Shown: piece after piece, positions 24,041 through 35,700 of the stretch
Numbering within the stretch: the stretch's first letter is position 1
How the letters are laid out: each line of letters begins with the position of its first letter
DNA from: Typhlomys cinereus
Lineage: Eukaryota > Chordata > Mammalia > Rodentia > Platacanthomyidae
Direction of reading: 5' to 3'
DNA: 64,000 bases
NCBI GenBank assembly: GCA_023101885.1
Contig: JALPQD010000512.1
Location: forward strand, 1-64,000
Translations under genes and position numbers: made by a program
The notes under the pieces: model-generated
What the model was told of the DNA's origin: nothing
Databases searched by the model: none
Seen by the model: only the letters and a program-made list of their open reading frames with translations

Positions 24041-24135
24041 GATACCACTTGGGATGAGTACTGCTCAGGATGGAGATGATGTTGAAGACTCGGTTAATAG
24101 CATGACCTCGCCCAAGCGGTTAAAATTACAATCAG
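24041..24135 (+). CDS. Nlrp1: NLRP1 exon: linker between LRRs and FIIND, part 1
   Basis: This 95-nt exon has acceptor TTCTGTGTGTAG and donor GTATGT. It translates as IPLGMSTAQDGDDVEDSVNS followed by MTSPKRLKLQS. It corresponds to the poorly conserved human linker around STSSLKRQRLGS. The acceptor pyrimidine tract is weak. Frame and phase are intact. Confidence 0.8.
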
Positions 24136-24864
24136 GTATGTCAAAGGATTAGACTCAAGGTATCATGAGATGGGTGGGATGAATGGCAGCCTTAGGAAGT
24201 CATCCCTTCTGTTCTGTGACTCAGAGATAGGACAGGGAATGCTCCCCTATTTATTTGCAAAATCTTCAACACCTGGAACCTGGAGGTATTTCTGCCTTCC
24301 TATCTCTTAGCTTTAGTGGCTATGGCTGCCACTAAAAACTGTGGTCCATTTCAGACAATGTACCAGTTCTGTATTCCATTTTCCACTACTGAAACCTGGG
24401 AATCACCTCCCTAACCATCCACCTTTTGAGCTAGGTTCCTTTCTTAACCAACTACAAACATGCTGCTAAGTGCAATGCTTCTGAACTAGCAGGGAAAGAA
24501 ATGAAGGCAGAGGGTGAGTGAAGAGTATAGTAAGGGCAGAGTGTTGTTCAGAAGTCAAGCAGTGAAAACAAAGCCTGTCTCCACAAAAATAGAAAAGAAT
24601 TAAAGAAAAAAGAGGAGTTCGAGGGGAGTAGAGAGACAAGGGGAAGGGAGTAAAAGAGAAGAAAGGAAAAATGGAAGAGAGGGAGAGAAAATAAAAGAAT
24701 ACAGCAGGTCAGTAGTTGTAGGAGCAAGACAAAGACTGAGCCCACACCTGCTCCTATGGCTCAGGCAGGCCAGTCTTGTGAAGAGCCTAGTCAAGGTCCA
24801 GCAGTAGAGGGTGGAGGAGACCAGACAGGAAACCAAAGACTGACTACTGTCCTGCTTCCTCCAG

Positions 24865-25027
24865 ATGGCGGATCCCTACAAGCAATGAAAATGGAATCCC
24901 TCGACCTGCCTCCTCCTACACCTTCAGATGCTAAGCACACAGTGCCTCTGGGGACTGAAGATGACTTCTGGAGCTCCATGGGACCTGTGACTACTGAGTT
25001 GGTTGACAAAGACAGGAACTTGTACAG
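24865..25027 (+). CDS. Nlrp1: NLRP1 exon: linker between LRRs and FIIND, part 2
   Basis: This 163-nt exon has acceptor CTGCTTCCTCCAG and donor GTGAGT. The end of the exon (LGTEDDFWSSMGPVTTEL, VDKDRNLYR) is strongly conserved with NLRP1 and CARD8 and marks the start of the FIIND. The first half is proline-rich (DLPPPTPSD). There is no stop and the phases fit. Confidence 0.9.
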
Positions 25028-25984
25028 GTGAGTGAGGGTTCTGCCTACTCTAGTGTGGCATTCCCCCCTCCAGTCTTATAATTTGTTTCACATACAGTAC
25101 TCAGCCACTATCCTGCATATATGTCTTACCTTTTGCAGCAGGATCGAGATTCTGAGTATTGTAATCTTTTCATTTAGCAAAAGTGTTTTTCTTATGATGA
25201 AATTTTCAAAACACTTAGGAAAGTGGATTGATCAAGCAATTCCATCTTCAGCAGCTATTCTGCCAAGTTCTTTTTAACTACATGATTTCATCCTTACATA
25301 TTTTACTATATAGCTCCCAAAAATTAAACTTAGACATTATCATCCATAACCAGCTTACTTTTACCACAACTAATAAAGCTGACAAAGTCTTCCACATCAT
25401 GTAAAAAAAAAAACTCTGTTCAAATTTACAGTTACCTGAAATGTGTTCTTGCAATGACTATTGTTATTGTGATACAAAACTCTGTTCATTGTTTGGTTTT
25501 TCACATCTTAAATTTCACTTAAAATTTTGCTTCACTTAAGTCTCCCTGTCCCTTCTTTACTAATAACCACTACATGGTGAGTACAATCCCAGCAGCTGAG
25601 AGCACTAGGGTGAATATGGTAAGCCTGCCCTACAAGAAATTATGGTTCATGAGTGATGAGTGACTACATTCACATTCTTGATTTTGTATAGAATCTGTTA
25701 CCACTCCTCCTGTGACTCCTGTCACATTCAGTCTCTTGACTTCTTTATACAAAACTGTCTTGTGTCAGCCCACTGTTTACTAAATGAGAAGCCATTGAGA
25801 AAATCATTTATGGCCCTTGTAAAACATTGTGTTCAGCTCAAAGATTTATCACTAATATTAACACAAAGAGTCTCATGATTGGGAAATATACTCTACCAAA
25901 CATAGAGCACTAAGGACTGAAGATGTAGTTCAGTGGTAGAGGCCTTGCATGCACAAGACTTTTAAGTTCCATTACCAGTTTAGT

Positions 25985-25986
<2 letters not shown>

Positions 25987-26029
<43 letters not shown>

Positions 26030-26052
26030 TGCGTGCACACACACACATACAT
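25987..26052 (+). repeat. ID-like SINE tail: (AC)n with CATG/CATA variants
   Basis: The tract follows an ID-like head at about 25913-25985 (GAAGATGTAGTTCAGTGGTA, then a B-box remnant AAGTTCCATTACCAG). Together they look like an old ID element on the plus strand. Confidence 0.65.
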
Positions 26053-26375
26053 ACACAGCACTTGCCTATTTCTTCATTATGTCATCTTATAAGGAATACT
26101 TTACTGTTCCCTGCTGTATGCTGACTTGTAGATTTGCATGACACCACTCAATGCTCAACCCTATGAGATAGGTATTATCATTCTGCCTATTTACAGAGGA
26201 AGAAAGTGGGATTCAAGAGGTAAAGAGACTTTCTCACAGATCCACCTGCAGAGAGCAGAGGAACCAGAACTCAGAACCTCCTGACTGAAGTCAGTTGTGT
26301 CCCCAGCCTTGTGTCAGGTCTGCATCCAGCAAGGAAGCAGAACTTGTATAAAAACTGTCTGCCTCTCCTTCTTAG

Positions 26376-26599
26376 AGTTCACTTCCCCATGGCTGGCTCC
26401 TATCATTGGCCCAACACTGGACTCTGCTTTGTGGTGAGAAGGGCAGTGACCATCGAGATTGAATTCTGTGCCTGGTGCCAGTTCCTGGGCAAGACTCCCC
26501 TACAGAACAGCCACACAGTGGCCGGGCCTCTGTTTGACATCAGGGCTGAGGAGGGAGCTGTGGCTGCTGTGCACCTGCCTCACTTTGTGGCCATCCAAG
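26376..26599 (+). CDS. Nlrp1: NLRP1 exon: FIIND, ZU5 subdomain first half
   Basis: This 224-nt exon has acceptor CTCTCCTTCTTAG and donor GTAACT. It translates without a stop as [20 protein letters not shown], then [10 protein letters not shown].., [20 protein letters not shown] and PHFVAIQ. This is the conserved ZU5 core of the FIIND. In the family it holds the cleaved C-terminal piece and binds DPP8/9. It is very close to functional NLRP1 proteins despite the broken NACHT exon. Confidence 0.95.
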
Positions 26600-27094
26600 G
26601 TAACTGAGGGAAGGATGGGAGGAAGGTGGTGGTAGTGAAGCGTGTGTAGGGTGACACAGGATGGTGTTTTATGGGGAAAGAGTAAATGGCTTCCTTAACA
26701 ATCCAGAGAAGGCCATGGAGACATTTCCTCATTCCAGTTTTGTCTGAACACTCCTTCTTTGAAGCTTATATCCTACAACCTATTAAGTGCTCTTTATATA
26801 CATACATACATATATACAAGACTGCTTCTTTCAGAACCCCTGCTGAAAACAGGTTATAAATTGAGCTATTTGAAGAGGCTTTGCAAAGATTATGTAGAAA
26901 TTGATGCTGAGTGAATTAACAAGGAACATTTAGTATCCAGAGTCAATCTGCCCTAGGAAGGCATTACTACCCTTACCCTATGAAGAACATGACATCACAA
27001 GATTCTGCTCAAGAATAGAAGTCATGGCACAGGGCTTTCTTTTGAGAAGAGAGAGAGAGCATTAAGTTTCCTGATCTTGTGCAACTCTAAAGAT

Positions 27095-27770
27095 TCTTTT
27101 AGAAAAAAACTTCTAGGTTCCAATTATAAGGGAGAACATGAGACATATGTCTTTCTGTGTCTGGATGGATACTTCACTCAGTATAACTTCTTCCAACTCC
27201 ATTAATTCATTTTTCTTGATAGTTAAATATTGCATTGTGTATATATACCACATTTTCACTATTCATTGTCTTCTGTTGGGCATTTAGGCTGATTCCATGA
27301 CTTTGCTATTGTGAATAGAGCTGCAACGAACATGGATATACACGTGTCTTGATAGTATGATAAGGCATTCTTTGGGAATATTCCCAGGAGTGGTAAAGGT
27401 GGATTATATGGCATTTCAATATTTAACTTTTTAGAGAACTGCCATACTGATCTCCAGAGTGGTCGTATAAGTTTGCATCCCCACCAACACTGTATGTGGG
27501 AACCCATCTTCCTGAATCCTCTCCAGCATTTGCATGCATGTATTTTGGATTTTGGCCATTCTAACCTGGATAAGATAACACCTCAGGGTGGCTTTGATTT
27601 GCATTTCCATGAGGGATAGGGAGGTGGAAAAATTTTTAAGGTATTTGTTAGACATTTTAATTTCATGGTGGGAAAAGTTTCTTTTAAGTTCCAAAGCCCA
27701 TTTTGTATTTGGACTGCTTAACTCCTTGGTGTTTAATTTTTTGAGCTCTTTGTGTACTCTAGATATGATA
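27095..27770 (-). mobile_element. Old L1 3' fragment, minus strand
   Basis: The minus-strand frames show the ORF2 C-terminal region (VRMAKIQNT.., CWWGCKLIRPLWRSVWQF and [13 protein letters not shown]) with stops and frame changes. The orientation follows from CCATTTTCTTGATAG-type plus-strand text identical in layout to element A's 3' half. Confidence 0.8.
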
Positions 27771-27817
27771 TAATCAAGGGGAAATCTCTATAATATCCAC
27801 TATAACTGCAAACAAAC

Positions 27818-27891
27818 ATAGCATAACATAACATAACATAACATAACATAACATAACATAACATAACATAACATAACATAACATAACATAA
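27818..27891 (+). repeat. (CATAA)n pentanucleotide satellite
   Basis: About 14 near-perfect CATAA units in a row. There are no unique spacers and no palindromic unit, so it is not a CRISPR array. Confidence 0.95.
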
Positions 27892-28298
27892 GGGGTAGGG
27901 GAAAGAAGATCCTAAGAGAGTTGAGACAAAGGAACACAGATACGAAAACTCCGTGTTCAGTCAAGTTGCACTCTATTACAAATGGAAGACTAATGAGATA
28001 GAAAACCATATCAGGCCAGAATACAGAATATCAGAGAACCTGGAATACTCAGCCATAATCAGTCCTTCAAAATCTTATGCCACATCAAGGCTCACAGAAT
28101 CTTATCAAAGAGGGGGCAATAAGATGTAATAACCTAATGATGGGATGAGTTACTCCTGATCAACACACTCCAGTCAAAATGGAGCTGTTGTACCCAGAAG
28201 GTACAGCCATTAGAACTTCTGCCACCAGATCTACACAACTGCTGATGAATCAAGGTTTCCCTAAGGACTCACTAGGATCTTAAAAGATACAGTATCTC

Positions 28299-28590
28299 GG
28301 GGGCTGGGGAGGCTCAGGGGTTAAGCCTCTGCCTTGCAGGCAGAAGGTCCTGAGTTTGGATCCTAGACCACACGTATAGACGCCAGGCGCAAGCCAGGGC
28401 AGCCTGCGTTTCTGGTCCTAGTAGGGCAGAGCTTGTGAATCCCGGGGCAGAGTAAACAAGGAGGATATGGAGGCGGTCTATGATGGTTCCCAAATTCGTC
28501 CTTGGTTCTACACGCACACACATACATGTGCAGACACATACATGTGCACACACATGCACACACGCATACATGCACAATTGAATAAAAAAT
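28299..28590 (+). mobile_element. B2-like tRNA-derived SINE, copy 3
   Basis: The head GGGGCTGGGGAGGCTCAGGG has lost a few bases of the A box. The B box GGTCCTGAGTTTGGATCC and the family body are present, then (CA)n with CATG variants and AATTGAATAAAA. The 12-bp target duplication ATACAGTATCTC is at 28287-28298 and 28591-28602. Confidence 0.87.
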
Positions 28591-28911
28591 ATACAGTATC
28601 TCTCAGAGAGTGTCTCAGGTACAGGCTATGACTTTACCCACTGAAGAGCCACATAAGGTTCAGCAGAAATCTAACTCCCTTACCAACATAGGCACCCCTA
28701 AAGGAAGTATTTAGATACAAGTAAAAGTACAGAAGGGGGTGGGACAGAACAGGATGGATGAAGGGAGGGGAGGGTAGGTGAAGGTGTGTGGATGGGGAAG
28801 ATGGCAGAGGAGGGAAGTTGGGGAGATCAAGGCAAAGACACAAATCCAGATTGTTTGTAAATAAATTCATTAATTAAAAAGAAAAAAATTCTAATAAATA
28901 TAGCTCACAGT

Positions 28912-29010
28912 CAAAAATCTCACCAAGAAAACCATTAGCACACCTGTAACCCAAGTACTCTGGGCTGAACTGAGACAAGAGGGTTGCAATGTTGGCTACA
29001 CAGCTACCAT
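28912..29010 (+). mobile_element. B1-like SINE remnant
   Basis: A weak B1 match: CACCTGTAACCCAAGTACTC, then GAGACAAGAGGGTTGCAATG and GGCTACACAG. It is heavily diverged. Confidence 0.45.
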
Positions 29011-29014
29011 TAAA

Positions 29015-29430
29015 AAATTGAACCGTGTGTTGTTCAAGCGACTAGTGGAGGCCTAGTTCTTCTCCTGCTTCAAGGAGTTTAGGGAAAAGCCTATTGTAGA
29101 AATCAAGAGTCTAATTGAGCTCCAGGTAAGGATGGCATTCATGATGAGGAAGATGATGAACAACTCCAAGAGTTGGTTTTAAAGAGCAGAGGCCTGACAG
29201 CTGAAGAAGTCATGAAGATCACAGGGGGAAAAACAGATTTCCAGAGCAGATGGACAACCAGCTCCTGCTGACCAAAAAACCATGTGTTGAAAACAAGTTA
29301 GGCATCTCTTAAATGAAAAATACTCATATTTAGCAGCAAGCTGAAAAAAAGAAGATAAGAAATGAAAAAGTCAATAAGCAGAACTCAACTGACAAGAACT
29401 TAACTGACACCAATGAAAACTAGGAGCTGC
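29015..29430 (+). other. Unassigned stretch, possible old processed copy
   Basis: One frame at about 29145-29270 reads DEEDDEQLQELVLKSRGLTA and EEVMKITGGKTDF, acidic and protein-like, ending in a stop, with an A-rich stretch downstream. I do not recognise a parent gene and upstream frames are broken. It may be chance or a decayed retrocopy. Confidence 0.25.
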
Positions 29431-30264
29431 CTTGATTTTGATCATGACAATAGAAATAAGTAAGTAGAAACATGTTGGGTCGAGTCTCTTTTGAAAGTAT
29501 GAGAGGAATATTTAAAAGAACATTTTCTTGTGCTTTTTTTTGCAATAGCTTTTTACTACTAAAATACACGTCCATTATACATAATTTTAGATAGAAGAAA
29601 AAAAGCTGTAGATACTGGAAGCCATTGCCACTTCTTCAGACAGGGAAAAACAACATATTCATCTTTACCCTCGGACTGGAAATGTCAACTCAGGGGAAAC
29701 TGATATTAAAGTTTTGTTATTTACCATGTGTACATCTATGACTAAGTTAGAAGAAATTGCTAGCAACAATAAATTGGGAACAAATGAGATCGATAGAAAA
29801 CATGAAAAATAACTAAAAAAAGATTAAGCAGTTTGGGAACTGCATTGGAAAGGTTTCATGTACCCTGAAATTAGCTCATATACAACTAACTGGGATTTCA
29901 GAACAAGGTAATAAGAATAATGGAAAATAATAAATATTCAAAGAAATAAATAATTGACAGGAAATTTCTGGACTTACCAGGAGATACAAGACTTTTAAAA
30001 TGAGAAATCTCAAAATTCCAAAGCAAGAAAGAGACAAAAATGAGAAAGAAAAGTCAACAGTAGGCTCATTATAGTGAAACTATGCAATGACAAAACCAAA
30101 GCGTAGGCCTTGGCAGCAGCCAAAAGAAAAATTACCCAGAGAAGTACTGGGAGCTGACTTTACATCAGCGAAAGGCAGAAGACACTGGAATGACATCTTC
30201 CTTGTCCTAAAAAATGAGCAAACTAAAAGAGGAAAGTTTGTTGTAAGCAATGTTTGCTGAAGGA

Positions 30265-30562
30265 TACTTTTATTTTATCTTATTTTATTTTGTTTTTTTT
30301 TGTGTGTGTTTACATGTGTGTGTGTGTATCAGAGGGTACTGTGTGTGCTTGTGGAGGCCAAGGATAACTTCAAGAATCACCCTGGATTGCTCTACCTCCT
30401 TATTGCTTTGCTCTGGGGTTTCCTAGACTCTGTCTTCCAGGGCTGGAAGCACATGCTGCTGTCATTTCCACTCAACATTTTTGCATGGTATCTGGGATCT
30501 GAACTCAGGTTCTTCAGCTTGTGAAGCAAAGGATTATCCCCTGAGACATCTTTGCAGTCCTG
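30265..30562 (-). mobile_element. B2-like SINE, minus strand, older subtype
   Basis: It shares its body with the copy at 18050-18384: on the plus strand AAGAATCACCCTGGATTGCT, TTTCCTAGACTCTGTCTTCC and GTATCTGGGATCTGAACTCA. A TG run at the left stands for its (CA)n tail. Confidence 0.75.
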
Positions 30563-30819
30563 AAAAGAGACATTCAAGGATGTACCACAGATCAATAGAA
30601 ATAACTTGAGGTTCAATATTCAGTGGTGATCAAAGATAGTCAATTATGTAGAAATAACTGTAGAAAAATGTTGACTAATTGTGGTAAATATAATTGTCTG
30701 ACTTAAAAGAATTTGAAATGAAGAGATTCAAGAAGGAGTTCTAATAAGGTTTCTGTTCTCAAGGTGGTAACTAGCTATGAGGAAAGAAATACACAAAAGG
30801 AATATATGTAGATGTTAAT

Positions 30820-30915
30820 CTGGGTGTGGGAACTCCTGCCTGTATTCCCAACACTTGAAAGGCTGAGTAGCTCAAAGTCAACCTCAATTACATAAAATCT
30901 TGTTACAAAAAAGGT
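30820..30915 (+). mobile_element. B1-like SINE
   Basis: Reads TCTGGGTGTGGGAACTCCTG, CCTGTATTCCCAACACTTGA and AAGGCTGAGTAGCTCAAAGTC, ending in an A-rich tail. This is B1-like and diverged. Confidence 0.65.
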
Positions 30916-30979
30916 AAGGTCTTTCTAAAATAGAGGACTTTGAGGGGACAGGGGTACCTATTACCTTTGTATGAGCAGA

Positions 30980-30983
30980 AAAA

Positions 30984-31018
<35 letters not shown>

Positions 31019-31025
31019 AATAAAT
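30980..31025 (+). repeat. (AAAT)n microsatellite
   Basis: Tandem AAAT units, preceded by TTTGTATGAGCAGAAAAATA at about 30966. The L1 3' ends in this window read TTTGTATGAGCGGAAATAAT, so this is probably the tail of a very short L1 insertion that begins near 30940. Confidence 0.8.
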
Positions 31026-31149
31026 AGAGGACGTTGAAGAGTCTTCCATAATTTTTAAAAAAATCATTTACTAAACAGATACTGTATATTATATAATTTG
31101 GGGAGTTATTGGTATTTAAATGTATGTATATCCTTATATCATACATATA

Positions 31150-31309
31150 GTAAATGCACAGCCAGCCAGATGGGTCAGTGGATAAAGGCACTTATAAGCC
31201 AAACAACCTGAGTTCAGTTCCCAGAATCTATCACATAGAATGCAGAAGAAGAAAACAACTTCTGAAGGGTGTCTTCTGACCTCTAAATGCATACTGTCGC
31301 ACCAGTATG

Positions 31310-31343
<34 letters not shown>

Positions 31344-31345
31344 TC
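31150..31345 (+). mobile_element. Classic B2/B3-like SINE
   Basis: A box AGATGGGTCAGTGGATAAAG, B box CCTGAGTTCAGTTCCC and body TCTTCTGACCTCTAAATGCA resemble the classic murid B2/B3 consensus. It ends in (CA)n. Confidence 0.75.
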
Positions 31346-31354
31346 ACACAACTT

Positions 31355-31600
31355 TGAGAAATCAGCAAGATGGCTCAGAGTATAAAGTTATTTGAACTCA
31401 AGCCGTAAAACCTGGGTTTGATCCCTAGAACCCACAATAAAGGTGGATGGTGAGAACTGACTCTGCAGATTTGTCTCCTAACTTCTACACATGTGCCATG
31501 GCATACATACCTGCAATGTCTCCCTCTTCCTCCTCCTTCTCTTCCTCTTCTTCTTCTCTCTCCCTTTATTTCTCCCTTTCTTTTATGTATACACAAAAGT
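31355..31600 (+). mobile_element. Second B2/B3-like SINE with pyrimidine-rich tail
   Basis: A box AGCAAGATGGCTCAGAGTAT, B box CCTGGGTTTGATCCC, body GTGAGAACTGACTCTGCAGA and CTCCTAACTTCTACACATGT. It lies directly behind the previous SINE. Confidence 0.7.
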
Positions 31601-31634
31601 AATAATAACTTTTTAAAAATTAAAAACTCTTTTA

Positions 31635-31916
31635 GGGGCTGGAGAGGTGGCTCGGGGTTAAGCCTCTGCCTTGCAAGCGGAAGGTCCTGAGTTCAGATCC
31701 TAGACGCTATGTATAGACGCCGGGCAGAAGTAGGGGCAGCCTGAGTTTCTGGTCCTGGTAGGGCAGAGCCTGTGAATCCCTGGGCAGAGTAAACAAGGAA
31801 GAGGTGGAGGCATCCATGGTGGTTCCCGAATTCATCCTTGGTTCTACACACATACATACACACACATACATACACACGTGCACATATGCATACACACACA
31901 ATTGAATAAATAAAAA
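31635..31916 (+). mobile_element. B2-like tRNA-derived SINE, copy 4
   Basis: The head GGGGCTGGAGAGGTGGCTCG, B box GGTCCTGAGTTCAGATCC, family body, (CA)n and AATTGAATAAATAAAA are present. The 17-bp target duplication AATTAAAAACTCTTTTA is at 31618-31634 and 31917-31933. It is the third SINE in a row in this spot. Confidence 0.9.
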
Positions 31917-32264
31917 AATTAAAAACTCTTTTAAAAAATAGAAAAAGGAAAAATTTGCAGCAAACTTTCCAAGAAAAAGAAAGCTAATTAATGTGGGGAT
32001 AAGTAATCAGGGTCAAAACCTCAGGATCTATTGTGTTAAGAGTTACTGCTCTTTAGTCATATTTCTGCATTGAAGAAAATTAACAGGAACCATATGTTGG
32101 TAATTAAGTGACAGATATCTGTTCAATAATCATCATTTTTTTCATATCTGCTTAAACTTCCTTAAACTGGTTTGAAATTTTTTTTTTTACTGCTTTTAGT
32201 CTTCTTCTCTGGTCATTTCCTCCGAAGAAAATGAACAGACTTCATTTTTTGCCTATTTATATTT

Positions 32265-32345
32265 TTGGGGGTGGTATTGGGGATTGAACTCAGAATCTTG
32301 CACATGCTAAGCTCATGCTATACCATTAAGCCATCCAAGTCTCTT
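32265..32345 (-). mobile_element. ID-like SINE, minus strand
   Basis: Plus-strand text GGGGATTGAACTCAGAATCT, TGCACATGCTAAGCTCATGC and TACCATTAAGCCATC is the reverse of an ID-type tRNA-derived head. Confidence 0.55.
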
Positions 32346-32701
32346 ATGAATTACAGTAAACACAGGGTGATAAAATTACTGAAAAAGAGAGACAATTAAA
32401 TAAATATGAATGCTGAACAAGTAAGTATGCTAAAGGACTCTCAAGTTTTCATATGCTCCAGAAAGAAAGTAATGGAAGAAAAGATTTTAAGACAGATGAA
32501 AGCACTGCTCTCCATATTAAATGTTGAGTTCTGTACTGTCTGGTCCCATGAGCCAGCATAAACCCAGACTTACATGCAGGAAACAGAAGTGGGAGCGACA
32601 GTAATTGATCAAGCATTGGGTCAGAGGGAGCCTAGGATGTCCTCCATTATCTAAGCCAATTTTATTGTAGCATATCATGAGTATTTATAAGAAAAAAATC
32701 C

Positions 32702-35700
32702 AGGGGTAGTCATTATGCTGTCAAACAAAGTGGACTTCAAACCAAAAAAATCATAAGAGACACAGATGGATACTACATTTTAGTCACAGGTACAATTCAC
32801 CAGGAAGACTTCACAATACTAAACATTTATGCACCCAATACGCCCCCCCCCCATTCATTAAGCAAACCCTACAACGTCTAAAGCGAGAAATCAATCCCAA
32901 AATGATAATTCTTGGGGATTTCAATACCACCCTATCAACATGGGATAGATCTACAAGAAAAAACTTAAAAGAGACATTTTGCAGCTTAATCAAACCCTTA
33001 CTGAAATGGACCTTACAGATCTCTATCAAACTTTTCACCCATGCACCAAAGAATACACATTTTTCTCAGCAGCACACGGAACTTCCTCCAAAATAGATCA
33101 CATACTGGGCCACAAAACGAATCTACACATATACAAAAAAGATGAAATTCTAACCTGTGCCCTATCAGACCACCACGGCCTAAAGCTGGACATCCACAAC
33201 ACATCAAACAAGAGAAAATACACTAACTCCTGGAAATTTAACAATATGATGCTGAATGAGAACTGGATTCAGGAAGAAATTAAAAAGGAAATTCAAGATT
33301 TCCTGAAAGTGAACGATAATGAAAATACAACTTACCAAAATCTCTAGGACATCATGAAAGCTGTCCTAAGAGGTAAGTTCATAGCTCTTAATGCCTACAT
33401 CAAAAAAATGGAAACATCAGAAATAAGCAACTTAACAATGCACCTAAAAGCTTTAGAAACACTAGAACAATCTGATCCCGAAAGCAGTAGAAGGGAGGAG
33501 ATTAGCAAAATAAGGGGAGAAATATCTGAAATCGAGATTAGAAAAATGATACAGAAAATCAAGCAGTCAAAAAGCTGGGTTTTTTTTGGGAGGAGGAGGG
33601 AGGGAGGGAATTGGTGTACCTATTAAGTTTGTATGAGCGGAAATAATAATAATTAAAAAAGGAACAAAAAAAGAAAACAAAAGGTGGTATTTTGAAAAAA
33701 TCAATAAAATTGATACACCCCTAGCTAAATTAACCAAAAGCAAGAGAGAGAAAACCCAAGTTAACAAAATTAGAAATGAAAATGGAGTTATCACTACTGA
33801 TACCCAAGAATTTCAGAGTATTATAACATCATATTTCAAAAATTTATACTCTGTGAAATTTGACAACACAAAAGAGATGGATAAATTCCTAAGTAAACAC
33901 AACTTATCTAAATTAAATCAGGAAGTTGTGAATTATTTAAATAGTCCTATAACATATGACAAAATTGAAGAAGTAATCTCAAACCTTCCCACCAAAAAAT
34001 GTCCTGGACCCGATGGATTCAGCACAGAGTTCTACCAGACATTTAAGGACCTAATAACACCAATACTCCTTAAACTGTTCCACCAAATAGCAAAGGAAGG
34101 AACACTACCAAATTCCTTCTAAAAAGCTAATATTGTCTTAATTCCAAAGCCTAATAAAGATACACTTAAAAAAGAAAACTATAGGCCAATCTCTCTGATG
34201 AACACAGATGCAAAGATTCTCAATAAAGTCATAGCAAATCGGATTAAAAAACATATCAAAAAGATCATCCACGGGGATCAAGTAGGCTTTATCCCAGGCA
34301 CACAAGGTTGGTTCAAATTACATAAATCAATAAATGTAATTTACCATATAAACCAGTCCAAAGTTCAAGACCACATGATACTCTTGATAGACGCAGAAAA
34401 AGCTTTTTACAAGATCCAACAGTCCTTTATGATCAAAACCCTAGAAAAGGTTGGAATGGAAGGAACCTTTATCAATATAATAAAAGCTGTATACAATAAG
34501 CCAACAGCAAGGATTATACTCAATGGGGAAAAACTTGAAGCATTCCCACTTCAATCAGGAACTAGACAAGGCTGTCCACTCTTACCACTTCTTTTCAATA
34601 TTGTACTTGAAGTCTTAACTGAAGCCATAAGACAAGAAAGAGACATAAAAGGGATTCAAATCGGCAAGGAGGAAGTCAAGCTATCCCTATTTGCAGATGA
34701 CATGATCTTATACCTGAGTGATCCCAAAAACTCCACCAGAAAACTCCTGGAACTATTTGAGAAGTTCAGCAGGGTGGCAGGATACAAAATAAACGTTCAA
34801 AAGTCAGTGGCCTTCCTATATGCCCAGAATGAAAGAAGTGAAAAAGCATTGAGAGAAACAATCCCATTTACTATAGCCCCTAAAAAAATGAAATACCTTG
34901 GTATAAACCTAACCAAGGAGGTAAAAGACCTTTACAATGAAAACTTTAAAACCCTAAAGAAAGAAACTGCAGAAGACACCAGAAGGTGGAAAGACCTCAC
35001 CTGTTCCTGGATTGGCAGAATCAACATCATAAGAATGACCATCCTACCAAAGGCAATATACAAATTCAACGCTATACCAATTAAAATCCCAAAGCAATTA
35101 CTTAAAGAAGTTGACCAAACAATCTCAAAATTCATATGGAGGCACAAAAGACCCAGGATAGCAAAGACAATCCTGAGTAACAAAAACACTGCTGGAGGTA
35201 TAACCATACCAAACCTTAGTCTGTACTACAAATCCATAGTTATAAAAACAGCCTGGTACTGGCTCCAAAATAGACTCACAGATCAATGGATAAGGGTTGA
35301 AGACCCAGATATAAGCCCACAAAAATATAGCCATTTGAAATTTGACAAAGGGGCCCAAAAAATCCAATGGAAAAAGAACAGTATCTTCAACAAATGGTGC
35401 TGGAAAAACTGGATGTCCACATGCAGAAGATTAAAACTGGACCTGTACTTGTCACCATGTACAAGACTTAATTCCAAATGGATCAAGGACCTTGATATAA
35501 GGCCAGAGACTATTAAAAACTGTAGGTGAAAGGGTAGGGCACTCCCTCGAACTGATTGGGCTAGGCCAACATTTCCTAAACAGACATCCAATGGCACAGT
35601 CACTGCTACCAACTCTCAACAGTTGGGATCTTGTGAAATTAAAGAGCTTCTGTTCAGATAAAGAGATTGTAACATGAGCACAAAGGCAATCCACAGAATG

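Noticed and set aside
24548..24836. Minus-strand Leu/Ser/Phe-rich frames as a membrane protein
   Set aside because: They are the reverse of a purine-rich (GAAAG/GGGAG) intronic stretch next to an NLRP1 exon; no start context or homology was seen.
27818..27891. Regular repeats as a CRISPR array
   Set aside because: The unit is a 5-base CATAA tandem without spacers, in a mammalian intron.
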